A stretch of 64,000 nt of DNA from Mycobacterium sp. IS-836 (GTDB lineage: Bacteria; Actinomycetota; Actinomycetes; Mycobacteriales; Mycobacteriaceae), in assembly GCF_001954275.1 (NCBI RefSeq), contig NZ_MBEU01000004.1, positions 62,001-126,000 of the forward strand. The letters run 5' to 3'. Made by a program: the position numbers and the translations under genes. Every line of letters begins with the position of its first letter. Within the stretch, counting starts at the first letter, position 1. The notes under the pieces were generated by a model. The model ran no database searches. It saw nothing but the letters and a program-made list of their open reading frames with translations, and was not told where the DNA came from. Shown piece by piece: positions 1-9,282 of the stretch.

Positions 1-1035
1 GACGAAAAGCAGGACGGGACGGGCGGTTTCGGCGCGCAGGGATCGATGGTCGCGGTGCTGGTGTCCGAAATCGCCCGGGTCAGCATCGGATTGCTCTCCA
101 CCGCGTCGGTCAGCCTCGGCCTGGGCGCGGCGACCATCATGAGCCGCGGGACGCTGGCCCAAAAGGAACGCTGGCTGCCCGGGCTGATGACGCTGGAAAA
201 GATCGCGGCGTGGGCCATCACGGAACCGGATTCGGGCTCGGACGCGTTCGGCGGGATGAAGACCTACGTCAGGCGGGACGGCGCGGACTACATCCTCAAC
301 GGGCAGAAGACGTTCATCACCAACGGGCCCTACGCCGACGTCCTGGTCGTGTACGCGAAGCTCGACGAGGGTGACGCCTCCCCGGATAGCAAGGTCGACA
401 AGCGGAACCGCCCCGTGCTGGTCTTCGTGCTCGACTCGGGCATGCCGGGCCTGACGCAGGGCAAGCCGTTCAAGAAGATGGGCATGATGTCCTCGCCCAC
501 CGGCGAGCTGTTCTTCGACAACGTCCGCCTGAGCCCGGACCGGCTGCTCGGCGAGAGCGAACGGCACGACGACGGCGACGGCCGCGACAGCGCCCGGGCG
601 AACTTCGCGGCCGAACGGATCGGCATCGCGATGATGGCGCTGGGCATCATCGACGAATGTCACCGCCTCTGCGTGGATTACGCGAAGAGCCGAACGCTGT
701 GGGGCAAGAACATCGGGCAGTTCCAGCTGATCCAACTCAAGCTGGCCAAGATGGAAATCGCCCGAATGAACGTGCAGAACATGGTCTTTCAGATCGTCGA
801 GCGCCAACAGGCCGGTAAACCGTTGACCCTGGCCGAGGCGTCGGCGATCAAACTGTACTCGTCGGAGGCGGCCACCGAGGTCGCGATGGAGGCCGTGCAG
901 CTGTTCGGCGGCAACGGCTACATGGCCGAGTACCGGGTGGAGCAGCTGGCGCGCGACGCCAAGTCACTGATGATCTACGCCGGCAGCAACGAGGTTCAGG
1001 TCACCCACATCGCCAAGGGCCTGCTAACCGACTAA
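1..1035 (+). CDS. fadE21: Acyl-CoA dehydrogenase, FadE21-like (5' end cut by the window)
   Basis: The reading frame is open from base 1, so the N-terminus lies outside the window. The visible 344 residues cover most of an FAD-dependent acyl-CoA dehydrogenase, which makes the 2,3-double bond in acyl-CoA during beta-oxidation. A typical FAD/substrate loop TEPDSGSDAFGG and the C-terminal GGNGYMAEY helix are visible. The C-terminal motif is IYAGSNEVQ. In many family members a catalytic Glu occupies the place of this Ala (YEG), so the catalytic base may sit elsewhere, as in isovaleryl-CoA dehydrogenases. Its stop overlaps the stop of the convergent sirR gene by 3-4 bases. The name rests on synteny with M. 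tuberculosis fadE21-sirR. The substrate is unknown. Confidence 0.9.
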   Translation, partial: DEKQDGTGGFGAQGSMVAVLVSEIARVSIGLLSTASVSLGLGAATIMSRGTLAQKERWLPGLMTLEKIAAWAITEPDSGSDAFGGMKTYVRRDGADYILNGQKTFITNGPYADVLVVYAKLDEGDASPDSKVDKRNRPVLVFVLDSGMPGLTQGKPFKKMGMMSSPTGELFFDNVRLSPDRLLGESERHDDGDGRDSARANFAAERIGIAMMALGIIDECHRLCVDYAKSRTLWGKNIGQFQLIQLKLAKMEIARMNVQNMVFQIVERQQAGKPLTLAEASAIKLYSSEAATEVAMEAVQLFGGNGYMAEYRVEQLARDAKSLMIYAGSNEVQVTHIAKGLLTD

Positions 1036-1739
1036 ACCGGGGTCACCCAGATCGCCCTGGCCGCCGGGCTGCCCAGGTCGACGGTGGCCTCGGCGCCGTC
1101 GGCGGATTCGATCGCCACCGAGATCATGCCGGCGAATTCGCGGCGGGTCAGCACCCGCACCCGCGAGTCGAGATTGATCCCGACGCTGTCGAAATAGCGC
1201 AGCATCTCCGGGTCGGAGTCGGAGATGCGGGCCACCGTGCCGGTGTCGCCGTCGCCGCACGCCCAGAGCTGACGGGCCGGCGGGGTGGGCACCCGTCCGT
1301 CGGAGGCCGGGATCGGGTCGCCGTGCGGGTCGCGCTGCGGAAATCCCAGCTTGGCGTCGATGCGGGCCACCAACCGGTCCGACACCGCGTGTTCGAGCAC
1401 CTCGGCCTCGTCGTGGACCTCGTCCCAGCCGTAGCCGAGCTCGTTGACCAGGAACGTCTCCAGCAGGCGGTGCCGGCGCACCATCTCCAGCGCCGCCCGC
1501 CGCCCCGCCTCGGTCAGGGTCACCGCGCCGTACTTCTCGTGGTCCACCAGGCCCTGCTCGGCGAGTTTGCGGATCGACTCCGACGCCGTGCTGGCGGAGA
1601 CCCCGATCTTCTCGGCCAGCATCTTGGTGCTCACCTTCTGCGGGGCCCCCGCGGGGGACCACTCCTGGGCATTCCAGATGACCTTCAGATAGTCCTGGCC
1701 AACCGCGGTGAGACCGCCAGGCTCTTCGTCAGCCCTCAC
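1032..1739 (-). CDS. sirR: DtxR/MntR-family metal-dependent transcriptional repressor SirR
   Basis: This 235-residue protein has a DtxR-family architecture. An N-terminal winged helix (VSASTASESIRKLAEQGLV, about residues 35-55) is followed by a metal-binding dimerisation domain (RRHRLLETFL and EVLEHAVSDRL, with the usual His/Glu ligands) and a C-terminal FeoA/SH3-like domain. Family members bind Mn2+ or Fe2+ and repress metal uptake genes. I chose the GTG at 1739 because it gives the N-terminus MRADEEPG that I recall for M. tuberculosis Rv2788, and because a -10 hexamer TAAACT ends 7 nt upstream, which suits a leaderless mRNA. A palindrome on that -10 suggests autorepression. The gene is divergent from ribF and tail-to-tail with fadE21. 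Confidence 0.93.
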   Translation of the reverse strand: MRADEEPGGLTAVGQDYLKVIWNAQEWSPAGAPQKVSTKMLAEKIGVSASTASESIRKLAEQGLVDHEKYGAVTLTEAGRRAALEMVRRHRLLETFLVNELGYGWDEVHDEAEVLEHAVSDRLVARIDAKLGFPQRDPHGDPIPASDGRVPTPPARQLWACGDGDTGTVARISDSDPEMLRYFDSVGINLDSRVRVLTRREFAGMISVAIESADGAEATVDLGSPAARAIWVTPV

Positions 1740-1746
1740 AACCGGA

Positions 1747-1767
1747 AGTTTAGGCAACCGTGCCTGA
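1747..1767 (-). promoter_or_regulatory. sirR leaderless promoter with DtxR-type inverted repeat
   Basis: On the minus strand a TAAACT hexamer (1752-1747) ends 7 nt before the sirR GTG. An inverted repeat TTAGGCA-ACCG-TGCCTGA (1750-1767, one mismatch between the arms) overlaps it. This resembles a DtxR-family operator and sits where a bound repressor would block sirR. Assigning SirR as the binder is inference. Confidence 0.55.
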
Positions 1768-1797
1768 TCTGGCGTGCTGTCCGGCCACCCGGCGCCG

Positions 1798-1803
1798 TAG
1801 GCT
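1798..1803 (+). promoter_or_regulatory. -10 of a probable leaderless ribF transcript
   Basis: TAGGCT ends 7 nt before the ribF GTG at 1811. No Shine-Dalgarno sequence is visible before that GTG. Confidence 0.45.
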
Positions 1804-1810
1804 TGCGGTC

Positions 1811-2782
1811 GTGCAGCGGTGGCGGGGCCAGGACGAGATCCCCACGGACTGGGGCAGATGCGTGGTCACCATCGGCGTGTTCGATGGTGTGCACCGCGGC
1901 CATGCCGAACTCATCGCGCACGCGGTGAAGGCCGGCCGCACCCGCAACGTGCCGGCCGTGCTCATGACGTTCGACCCCCACCCGATGGAAGTGGTCTATC
2001 CCGGCAGCCATCCCGCCCAGCTGACGACGCTGACCCGCCGCGCCGAGCTCGTCGAGGAGTTGGGCATCGACGTCTTCCTGGTGATGCCGTTCACGAGCGA
2101 CTTCATGAAGCTCACCCCGGAGCGCTACGTCCATGAGTTGCTGGTGGAGAACCTGCACGTGGTCGAAGTCGTGGTGGGGGAGAACTTCACGTTCGGCAAG
2201 AAGGCCGCCGGCACCGTCGACACCCTGCGCAAGGCCGGTGAGCGATTCGGCTTCGCGGTCGAGTCGATGTCGCTGCTCTCCGAGCACCACGACAGCGAGA
2301 CCGTCACCTTTTCCTCCACCTACGTCCGGTCCTGCGTGGACGCGGGCGACATGGTGGCGGCCACCGAGGCGCTGGGCCGCCCGCATCGCGTCGAGGGCGT
2401 CGTGGTCCGGGGCCACGGACGTGGCGCCGAGCTGGGCTTTCCCACCGCGAACGTGGCGCCCCCGATGTACTCGGCCATCCCCGCCGACGGCGTGTACGCC
2501 GCCTGGTTCACCGTGCTTGGCCCCGGACCGATGACCGGCACCGTCGTCCCGGGCGAGCGCTACCAGGCCGCGGTGTCCGTCGGCACCAACCCGACCTTCT
2601 CCGGACGCACCCGCACCGTGGAGGCGTTCGTCCTGGACACCACCGCCGACCTGTACGGGCAGTATGTGGCCCTGGACTTCGTCGCACGCATCCGCCCACA
2701 GCACAAGTTCGACTCGGTGGCCGACCTCGTCGCCGCGATGGGCCAGGACACCGAGCGGGCGCGCGCCCTGCTCACGGGCTGA
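1811..2782 (+). CDS. ribF: Bifunctional riboflavin kinase / FAD synthetase RibF
   Basis: The protein phosphorylates riboflavin to FMN and adenylates FMN to FAD in the cytoplasm. The 323-residue protein has the N-terminal nucleotidyltransferase domain (GVFDGVHRGH near residue 20, then TFDPHP) and the C-terminal flavokinase domain (RGAELGFPTANV about residue 215, followed by the barrel motif SVGTNPTF). The frame is open further upstream, but the GTG at 1811 gives the N-terminus VQRWRGQDE expected from M. tuberculosis Rv2786c. It also lies 7 nt after a -10 hexamer, which suggests a leaderless start. rpsO follows after 90 bp. Confidence 0.94.
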   Translation: MQRWRGQDEIPTDWGRCVVTIGVFDGVHRGHAELIAHAVKAGRTRNVPAVLMTFDPHPMEVVYPGSHPAQLTTLTRRAELVEELGIDVFLVMPFTSDFMKLTPERYVHELLVENLHVVEVVVGENFTFGKKAAGTVDTLRKAGERFGFAVESMSLLSEHHDSETVTFSSTYVRSCVDAGDMVAATEALGRPHRVEGVVVRGHGRGAELGFPTANVAPPMYSAIPADGVYAAWFTVLGPGPMTGTVVPGERYQAAVSVGTNPTFSGRTRTVEAFVLDTTADLYGQYVALDFVARIRPQHKFDSVADLVAAMGQDTERARALLTG

Positions 2783-2872
2783 TAAACTGCCGGACGACAT
2801 CGGCGCGTGCTGCGGTTCGCGGTGGCCGCGCTCGAGAATCCATGATCGCGGACCAATTGATGGAGTTACTTC

Positions 2873-3142
2873 GTGGCGCTTACTGCCGAGCAGAAAAAAG
2901 AAATTCTCAGCCAGTACGGCTTGCATGACACCGACACCGGATCCCCCGAGGCGCAGATCGCGCTGCTGACCAAGCGGATCGCGGACCTGACCGAGCACCT
3001 CAAGGTGCACAAGCATGACCACCACTCCCGGCGGGGATTGCTGCTGCTGGTCGGGCGCCGGCGCCGGCTGATCAAGTACATCTCCCAGATCGACGTCGAG
3101 CGGTATCGCTCGCTGATCGAGCGGCTCGGGCTGCGCCGCTGA
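2873..3142 (+). CDS. rpsO: 30S ribosomal protein S15
   Basis: This is an 89-residue S15, the 16S rRNA-binding protein of the 30S platform. It starts at GTG 2873, with GGAG at 2862-2865 as ribosome-binding site. The typical S15 blocks are [21 protein letters not shown] and the basic [15 protein letters not shown] helix. Full length and no anomalies. rpsO followed by pnp is a widely conserved bacterial order, here separated by a long leader. Confidence 0.97.
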   Translation: MALTAEQKKEILSQYGLHDTDTGSPEAQIALLTKRIADLTEHLKVHKHDHHSRRGLLLLVGRRRRLIKYISQIDVERYRSLIERLGLRR

Positions 3143-3422
3143 CCCCCGTGTAGAGTGGGAGCGTTCTGGGCCGATTCGGCCTGGGCAAACGGTGCGGTTC
3201 GCGCAGATCCGCGTGTGCCGTTCCAGCGTGTTAGTACGCATGTCACAAGGGAGCAGCCCGGTCTGTATCGGGCGGTCTTCGGTAGTGGCTGCCGGGCTCC
3301 CCGGATCTGGGGTAGGTCGGCCGCTTCGATCGATGGCCGTAGCCGCATTCAGACTTTGGCTCCGAGTGATGCGTGGGCGCGCGAAATAGCTGAATACCCA
3401 GAGAGGCCGTACGGACAACGTT
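3143..3422 (+). promoter_or_regulatory. Structured rpsO-pnp intergenic region, probable long pnp leader
   Basis: This 280-bp stretch has no convincing gene; the short open frames show no family features. A weak -10-like TAGAGT lies at 3151-3156. A 13-bp hairpin GGCCGA-T-TCGGCC (3169-3181) follows and could be the rpsO terminator or a processing hairpin. A longer stem pairs 3249-3261 with 3292-3301 (GGGAG/CTCCC and CCCGG/CCGGG, 3-nt bulge). PNPase genes are commonly autoregulated through leader hairpins, so a regulatory leader is plausible. In M. tuberculosis I recall lppU at this place; it is absent here. Confidence 0.4.
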
Positions 3423-5696
3423 ATGTCTGTAGCTGAAATTGAACAGGGCGTCTTCGAGGCGACCGCCACCATTGACAACGGGAGCTTCGGCACCCGCACC
3501 GTCCGTTTCGAGACCGGCAGGTTGGCCCAGCAGGCCGCCGGTGCCGTCGTCGCGTACCTGGACGACGAAAACATGCTGCTGTCGGCGACCACCGCCAGCA
3601 AGTCTCCCAAGGAGCATTTCGACTTCTTCCCGCTGACGGTCGACGTCGAGGAGCGGATGTATGCCGCGGGGCGTATCCCCGGCTCGTTCTTCCGCCGCGA
3701 GGGCAGGCCCTCCACCGACGCGATCCTGACCTGCCGGCTCATCGACCGCCCGCTGCGCCCGTCGTTCGTCAACGGGCTGCGCAACGAGATCCAGGTCGTC
3801 GTGACGATCCTGAGCCTGGACCCCAACGACCTGTACGACGTGCTGGCTATCAACGCCGCGTCCGCCTCCACCCAGCTGAGCGGTCTGCCGTTCTCCGGCC
3901 CCATCGGGGGCGTGCGGGTGGCGCTGATCGACGGCACCTGGGTCGCCTTCCCCACGGTCGAGCAGCTCGAGCGGGCCGTCTTCGACATGGTGGTGGCGGG
4001 CCGCAAGGTCGAAGGTGACGTCGCGATCATGATGGTCGAGGCCGAGGCCACCGAAAAGGTCATCGAGCTCGTCGAGGGCGGCGCCCAGGCGCCGACGGAA
4101 ACCGTTGTGGCGCAAGGCCTCGAGGCCGCCAAGCCGTTCATCGCCGCGCTGTGCACCGCGCAGGAGGAGCTGGCCGGGGCCGCCGCCAAGCCCGTCGCTG
4201 AATATCCGACGTTCCCGGATTACCAGGACGACGTGTACTACTCGGTGGCCTCGGTGGCCACCGACGAGCTGGCCAAGGCGCTGACCATCGGCGGCAAGGC
4301 CGAGCGCGACGCGCGCACCGACGAGCTCAAGGCCGAGGTGCTGGCTCGTCTCGCCGAGACCTACGAGGGCCGCGAGAAGGAGGTCAGCGCCGCTTTCCGC
4401 TCGCTGACCAAGAAGCTGGTGCGACAGCGCATCCTCACCGACCACTTCCGCATCGATGGCCGGGGCATCACCGACATCCGCGCGCTCTCGGCCGAGGTCG
4501 CCGTCGTTCCCCGCGCGCACGGCAGCGCGCTGTTCGAGCGCGGCGAAACCCAGATCCTGGGGGTGACCACGCTGGACATGGTCAAGATGGCCCAGCAGAT
4601 CGACTCGCTGGGACCCGAGACGTCCAAGCGCTACATGCACCATTACAACTTCCCGCCGTTCTCCACCGGCGAGACCGGCCGCGTCGGCTCGCCCAAGCGG
4701 CGCGAGATCGGGCACGGCGCGCTGGCCGAGCGGGCTTTGATCCCGGTACTGCCCGGCGTCGAGGAATTCCCGTACGCCATCCGCCAGGTGTCCGAGGCGT
4801 TGGGCTCCAACGGCTCGACCTCGATGGGATCGGTCTGCGCCTCCACCCTGGCGCTGCTCAACGCCGGCGTGCCGCTCAAGGCGCCGGTGGCCGGCATCGC
4901 GATGGGGCTGGTCTCCGACGACGTCGAGGTAGACGGCAAGACCGAGCGCCGCTTCGTCACCCTGACCGACATCCTCGGGGCGGAAGACGCATTCGGCGAC
5001 ATGGACTTCAAGTGCGCCGGCACCAAGGACTTCGTCACCGCGCTGCAGCTGGACACCAAGCTCGACGGGATCCCGTCGCAGGTGCTCGCGGGTGCGCTGG
5101 CGCAGGCCAAGGACGCCCGGCTCACCATCCTCGAGGTGATGGCCGAGGCCATCGACGCCCCCGACGAGATGAGCCCGTATGCGCCGCGGGTGACCACCAT
5201 CAAGGTCCCGGTCGACAAGATCGGTGAGGTCATCGGCCCCAAGGGCAAGGTCATCAACGCCATCACCGAGGAGACCGGCGCGCAGATCTCCATCGAGGAC
5301 GACGGCACCGTGTTCGTCGGCGCCACCGACGGGCCCTCGGCGCAGGCCGCGATCGATAAGATCAACGCCATCGCAAACCCGCAGCTGCCGACGGTTGGGG
5401 AGCGATTCCTCGGAACCGTCGTCAAGACAACGGATTTCGGTGCATTCGTGTCGCTGCTGCCCGGACGCGACGGTCTGGTGCACATCTCCAAGCTCGGCAA
5501 GGGCAAACGGATCGCGAAGGTCGAGGACGTCGTCAACGTCGGCGACAAGCTGCGGGTCGAGATCGCCGATATCGACAAGCGCGGCAAGATCTCGCTGGTC
5601 CTGGTGGCGGAAGACGCGGCTGAAGAAAGCGCAGCACCCGCCGATGCCGGAGCTCCTCAGGAGACCGCGCCAGCCGATGCCGCCAGTTCCGTCTAG
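3423..5696 (+). CDS. pnp: Polynucleotide phosphorylase / guanosine pentaphosphate synthetase
   Basis: This 757-residue 3'-to-5' phosphorolytic exoribonuclease (GpsI in mycobacteria) degrades and tails RNA. Two RNase PH-like domains (about 10-240 and 340-590) flank an alpha-helical linker. A KH domain follows, with its GPKG loop near residue 605, and then an S1 domain (about 655-730, [20 protein letters not shown]). The tail is acidic and Ala-rich. The core motif [15 protein letters not shown] of the active-site half is intact. The ATG at 3423 has only a distant GAGAGG (3401-3406). The 3' end overlaps pepR by 20 bp, so the two are probably co-transcribed and translationally coupled. Confidence 0.97.
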   Translation: MSVAEIEQGVFEATATIDNGSFGTRTVRFETGRLAQQAAGAVVAYLDDENMLLSATTASKSPKEHFDFFPLTVDVEERMYAAGRIPGSFFRREGRPSTDAILTCRLIDRPLRPSFVNGLRNEIQVVVTILSLDPNDLYDVLAINAASASTQLSGLPFSGPIGGVRVALIDGTWVAFPTVEQLERAVFDMVVAGRKVEGDVAIMMVEAEATEKVIELVEGGAQAPTETVVAQGLEAAKPFIAALCTAQEELAGAAAKPVAEYPTFPDYQDDVYYSVASVATDELAKALTIGGKAERDARTDELKAEVLARLAETYEGREKEVSAAFRSLTKKLVRQRILTDHFRIDGRGITDIRALSAEVAVVPRAHGSALFERGETQILGVTTLDMVKMAQQIDSLGPETSKRYMHHYNFPPFSTGETGRVGSPKRREIGHGALAERALIPVLPGVEEFPYAIRQVSEALGSNGSTSMGSVCASTLALLNAGVPLKAPVAGIAMGLVSDDVEVDGKTERRFVTLTDILGAEDAFGDMDFKCAGTKDFVTALQLDTKLDGIPSQVLAGALAQAKDARLTILEVMAEAIDAPDEMSPYAPRVTTIKVPVDKIGEVIGPKGKVINAITEETGAQISIEDDGTVFVGATDGPSAQAAIDKINAIANPQLPTVGERFLGTVVKTTDFGAFVSLLPGRDGLVHISKLGKGKRIAKVEDVVNVGDKLRVEIADIDKRGKISLVLVAEDAAEESAAPADAGAPQETAPADAASSV

Positions 5697-7044
5697 AAGG
5701 CCAGCAGCTGACCCTGCGGGCGCGTTGCGCAGGGGTAGTCACTACGTCGAGGCGACGAGCTCCGGGCTGCGCCGCACCACGCTGCCGGGCGGCTTGCGGG
5801 TGGTCACCGAATACCTGCCCGCGGTGCGTTCTGCGTCGGTCGGGGTCTGGGTCGGCGTCGGGTCGCGCGACGAGGGCGCCAGCGTGGCCGGGGCGGCGCA
5901 CTTCCTGGAGCATCTGCTGTTCAAGTCGACCCCGACCCGCAACGCCGTCGACATCGCGCAGGCGATGGACGCGGTCGGCGGGGAGCTGAACGCCTTCACC
6001 GCCAAGGAGCACACCTGCTACTACGCGCACGTGCTCGACAGCGATCTGGAGCTCGCCGTCGACCTCGTCGCCGACGTGGTGCTCAACGGCCGCTGCGCCG
6101 CCGACGACGTCGAGCTGGAACGCGACGTCGTCCTCGAGGAGATCGCGATGCGCGACGACGACCCCGAGGACGCGCTGGGCGACATGTTCCTGGCCTCGCT
6201 GTTCGGCGATCACCCGGTGGGCCGGCCGGTCATCGGCACCGCGCGATCGGTGTCGGCGATGACGCGCGCCCAGCTGCACTCGTTCCATCTGCGGCGCTAC
6301 ACGCCGGAACGCATGGTCGTCGCGGTGGCCGGCAACGTGGACCACGACGAGGTGGTCGCGCTGGTGCGCGAGCACTTCGGGCCTCGATTGGTCCGCGGTC
6401 GTCACCCCGTTGCGCCCCGAAAGGGCTCGGGACGGGTGAACGGTGGCGGCGGCGGGTTGGTGCTGGGACGACGCGACGCCGAGCAGACCCACGTGTCCCT
6501 GGGCGTGCGCACACCCGGGCGCGGTTGGGAGCACCGCTGGGCGCTCTCGGTGCTGCACACCGCCCTGGGCGGCGGGCTGAGTTCGCGGCTCTTCCAAGAG
6601 GTTCGAGAGTTGCGCGGGCTGGCCTACTCCGTGTACTCGGCGCTGGACATCTTCGCCGACAGTGGTGCGCTCTCGGTGTACGCCGCGTGTTTGCCCGAGC
6701 GTTTCGCCGACGTCATGCGAGTGACATCCGCGGTGCTCGAATCGGTGGCACGCGACGGCATCACCGAAGCGGAATGCCGGATCGCCAAGGGCTCGTTGCG
6801 GGGCGGGATCGTGCTGGGCCTGGAGGATTCCAGCTCCAGGATGAGCCGCATCGGCCGCAGCGAACTGAACTACGGCAAGCACCGCAGCATCGAACACACC
6901 CTGCGGCAAATCGACGAAGTGACTGTCGAGGAGGTCAACGCGGTGGCGCACCGGCTGCTGCGCAAGCGCTATGGCGCCGCGGTTTTGGGGCCGTATGCCT
7001 CGAAACGATCGCTGCCCCAACAACTTCGGGCGATGGTAAATTAG
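5677..7044 (+). CDS. pepR: M16-family zinc metalloprotease PepR
   Basis: A processing-peptidase-like M16 (inverzincin) protease of 455 residues. The inverted zinc motif HxxEH is visible as AHFLEHLLF, and the third ligand lies in the downstream [20 protein letters not shown] segment. The C-terminal M16 half contains [14 protein letters not shown] and the R-Y pair region. I chose the ATG at 5677 ([13 protein letters not shown]), which overlaps the end of pnp; AGGAG at 5659-5663 is a possible but distant ribosome-binding site. The start is uncertain because M. tuberculosis Rv2782c is a little shorter. The substrate is not deducible. Confidence 0.9.
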   Translation: MPPVPSRRPAADPAGALRRGSHYVEATSSGLRRTTLPGGLRVVTEYLPAVRSASVGVWVGVGSRDEGASVAGAAHFLEHLLFKSTPTRNAVDIAQAMDAVGGELNAFTAKEHTCYYAHVLDSDLELAVDLVADVVLNGRCAADDVELERDVVLEEIAMRDDDPEDALGDMFLASLFGDHPVGRPVIGTARSVSAMTRAQLHSFHLRRYTPERMVVAVAGNVDHDEVVALVREHFGPRLVRGRHPVAPRKGSGRVNGGGGGLVLGRRDAEQTHVSLGVRTPGRGWEHRWALSVLHTALGGGLSSRLFQEVRELRGLAYSVYSALDIFADSGALSVYAACLPERFADVMRVTSAVLESVARDGITEAECRIAKGSLRGGIVLGLEDSSSRMSRIGRSELNYGKHRSIEHTLRQIDEVTVEEVNAVAHRLLRKRYGAAVLGPYASKRSLPQQLRAMVN

Positions 7045-7048
7045 CCCG

Positions 7049-8086
7049 ATGGTACTGGTCGGCCAGCGGGTACTGGGCTTCTGGGACATCATGGTGCCCA
7101 TCGTCGGCGCGCCGATGGCCGGAGGTCCGGGCACCCCGGCGTTAGCTGCGGCGGTGACCAACGCGGGCGGACTCGGTTTCATACCCGGCGGGTACCTCAG
7201 CGCGGAGCAGTTCGCCGACGACATCGGCAAGGCGCGCGCCGCCACCACCGGCCCGCTCGGCGTCAACTTGTTTGTGCCCCAACCCAGCGTCGCCGACTGG
7301 GTCCAGCTCGAGTACTACGCGGATGAACTTGACGAGATCGCCGACAGTTACAACGTCGAGGTGGGTTACCCCCAATCAGGCGACGACGACGACTGGGAGC
7401 GCAAGCTCGAGGTGGTGGCCGATCTACGCCCGGAACTGGTGTCGTTCACGTTCGGTGTGCCGTCGCCGGATGTCATTCGCCGGCTCGGCGCGTTGGGGTT
7501 ATTGGTCATGGTCACGGTGACGTCGGCCTACGAGGCGGGCATCGCCCTCGCCGCGGGCGCCGACAGCCTGGTGGTCCAGGGCCCGGACGCCGGCGGGCAC
7601 CGCGGCACCTTCGCACCGGACATGGAGCCCAATACCGAGTCGCTGCACGACCTGCTCGCCCGGATCCGCAAGGCACACGACGTCCCGCTCATCGCGGCGG
7701 GCGGGCTGGGCACCGCCGAGGACGTCGCCGCGGTCCTGGACAGGGGAGCGGTGGCCGCGCAGGTGGGCACCGCCCTGCTACTCAGCGACGAAGCCGGCAC
7801 CCATGCCGCACACCGCTCTGCCCTGAAGCATCCGCTCTTCACCGCCACCATCGTCACGCGCGCCTTCTCCGGCCGGTATGCGCGAAGCTTGGAGAATCAG
7901 TTCATCCGCCTGCTCGATCGTGTTGCGCCACTGGGTTATCCGGAGGTCAACCACATGACGGCGCCGATCCGGGCGGCGGCGGCCGAACGCGGGGACCCGA
8001 ACGGGATGAACCTGTGGGCCGGAACCGGGTTCAAGGACGCCCAGCCCGGGCCCGCGGCGGACATCATCGCCGGGCTCGTGGAGTAG
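7049..8086 (+). CDS. Nitronate monooxygenase (2-nitropropane dioxygenase family)
   Basis: A 345-residue FMN-dependent TIM-barrel enzyme of the NMO class, which oxidises nitronates to carbonyl compounds. The N-terminal APMAGGPGTPALAAAVTNAGG and GFIPGGY strings are typical, as are the FMN phosphate-binding segments QGPDAGGHRG (about residue 175) and IAAGGLGTAEDVAAVL (about residue 215). It starts 4 nt after the pepR stop, so it is likely in the pnp-pepR operon. It corresponds to M. tuberculosis Rv2781c by synteny. Physiologically it may detoxify nitroalkanes such as 3-nitropropionate; that role is inference. Confidence 0.9.
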   Translation: MVLVGQRVLGFWDIMVPIVGAPMAGGPGTPALAAAVTNAGGLGFIPGGYLSAEQFADDIGKARAATTGPLGVNLFVPQPSVADWVQLEYYADELDEIADSYNVEVGYPQSGDDDDWERKLEVVADLRPELVSFTFGVPSPDVIRRLGALGLLVMVTVTSAYEAGIALAAGADSLVVQGPDAGGHRGTFAPDMEPNTESLHDLLARIRKAHDVPLIAAGGLGTAEDVAAVLDRGAVAAQVGTALLLSDEAGTHAAHRSALKHPLFTATIVTRAFSGRYARSLENQFIRLLDRVAPLGYPEVNHMTAPIRAAAAERGDPNGMNLWAGTGFKDAQPGPAADIIAGLVE

Positions 8087-8087
8087 G

Positions 8088-9215
8088 TTAGCCCAACACG
8101 CTCGCCGGTTCGGCGAACGCCAAATCCAGGTCGGCGGCCACCCGCTCGGACAGCAGCGCGCCGTCGTGCGTCGAAAGCCCTTTGGCCAGAGCCGGATCCG
8201 AGCGGCATGCCGCCCGCCAGCCCTGGTCGGCGAGCTTGAGCACATACGGCATCGTCGCGTTGGTGAGCGCGAAGGTCGAGGACTTCGGTACCGCGCTGGG
8301 CATGTTCGCCACACAGTAGAACAGCGTGTCGTGCACGGCGAACGTCGGGCAATCGTGGGTGGTCGGCCGGGAGTCCTCGAAGCAGCCGCCCTGGTCGATC
8401 GCGATGTCTACCAATACGGAGCCCGGCTTCATATGTGCGACAAGCGAATTCGAGATCAGCGTGGGCGCTTTGCCGCCTGGCACCAGGACGGCGCCGATCA
8501 CCAGGTCGGCCGCTTTGACGGCGCCTTCGAGCTCGTAGGCCGATGAGTAGCGGGTGCGGACCGCGACGCCGAACTCCGCGTCGAGCCGGCGGAGCTTGTC
8601 GATGTTGACGTCGAAAACCGTCACCGCCGCGCCCATGCCGGTGGCCACCCGGGCGGCGTTGTAGCCCGCGGTGCCGCCGCCGATCACCACCACGTCGGCC
8701 GGTTCGACGCCGGGCACCCCGCCCATCAGCACGCCGCGACGATGGGGAGGCCCGCCGTGGGTCCGCATCAGGTGATACGCCCCGACCTGCGCGGAAAGCC
8801 GGCCCGCGACTTCGCTCATCGGCGCCAGCAGCGGCAGCGCGCCGTCGGCCGATTGGACGGTCTCGTACGCGATCGAGGTCGTGCCGGACGACAACAACGC
8901 CTCGGTGCAGGCGCGCGATGCGGCCAAATGCAAGAACGTGAACAGGGTCTGGCCGCGCCGCAGGCTGGCGTACTCGTCGGGCAGCGGTTCTTTGACCTTG
9001 AGCAGCAGATCGGCCTCGGACCACACTTGCCCGGCGGTGTTGATCAGCTGGGCACCCGCCGCCTTGAAATCCGCGTCGGAGATTGCCGAGCCCTCGCCGG
9101 CGCCCGCCTGCACGAGCACCTCGTGGCCGCGGCGCGTCAGTTCGACCACGCCGGACGGGGTGAGGGCCACCCTGAATTCGTTGTTCTTGGTCTCGGTCAC
9201 CACGCCGACGCGCAT
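8088..9215 (-). CDS. ald: L-alanine dehydrogenase
   Basis: NAD-dependent reversible oxidative deamination of L-alanine to pyruvate. The 375-residue chain shows the N-terminal ETKNNEFRVALTP, the K/H active-site segment LLKVKEPLP and LFTFLHLAAS, the nucleotide-binding VVIGGGTAGYNAARVA, and the active-site Asp in VDIAIDQGGCFE. Compared with the M. tuberculosis protein as I remember it (371 aa), there is a four-residue insertion PPHR in the loop THGGPPHRRGVLMGG (about residues 153-156). The gene is divergent from its likely regulator aldR and convergent with the nitronate monooxygenase gene at a gap of 1 nt. Confidence 0.96.
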   Translation of the reverse strand: MRVGVVTETKNNEFRVALTPSGVVELTRRGHEVLVQAGAGEGSAISDADFKAAGAQLINTAGQVWSEADLLLKVKEPLPDEYASLRRGQTLFTFLHLAASRACTEALLSSGTTSIAYETVQSADGALPLLAPMSEVAGRLSAQVGAYHLMRTHGGPPHRRGVLMGGVPGVEPADVVVIGGGTAGYNAARVATGMGAAVTVFDVNIDKLRRLDAEFGVAVRTRYSSAYELEGAVKAADLVIGAVLVPGGKAPTLISNSLVAHMKPGSVLVDIAIDQGGCFEDSRPTTHDCPTFAVHDTLFYCVANMPSAVPKSSTFALTNATMPYVLKLADQGWRAACRSDPALAKGLSTHDGALLSERVAADLDLAFAEPASVLG

Positions 9216-9282
9216 GGCTCAAGTGTGAAGAAAGTTCGGAGAGCCTTCAAACATGCTGACGATAATTCTATAAAGTACACAT
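9216..9282. promoter_or_regulatory. Divergent ald / aldR control region
   Basis: This 67-bp AT-richer spacer lies between the ald and aldR starts. On the plus strand TAAAGT (9271-9276) ends 6 nt before the aldR ATG, pointing to a leaderless aldR mRNA. Lrp/AsnC proteins usually bind such divergent spacers. No clean palindrome is visible, so I mark no single operator. Confidence 0.5.

Noticed and set aside
3155..3436. Small open frames in the rpsO-pnp spacer as a possible lppU remnant
   Set aside because: No signal peptide with lipobox and no resemblance to LppU that I can recognise; the region looks like structured RNA.
1736..5483. Long minus-strand open frames of 817 and 746 codons opposite ribF-rpsO-pnp
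   Set aside because: They are antisense shadows of well-recognised genes in GC-rich DNA, with low-complexity Arg/Gly/His-rich translations and no family motifs.
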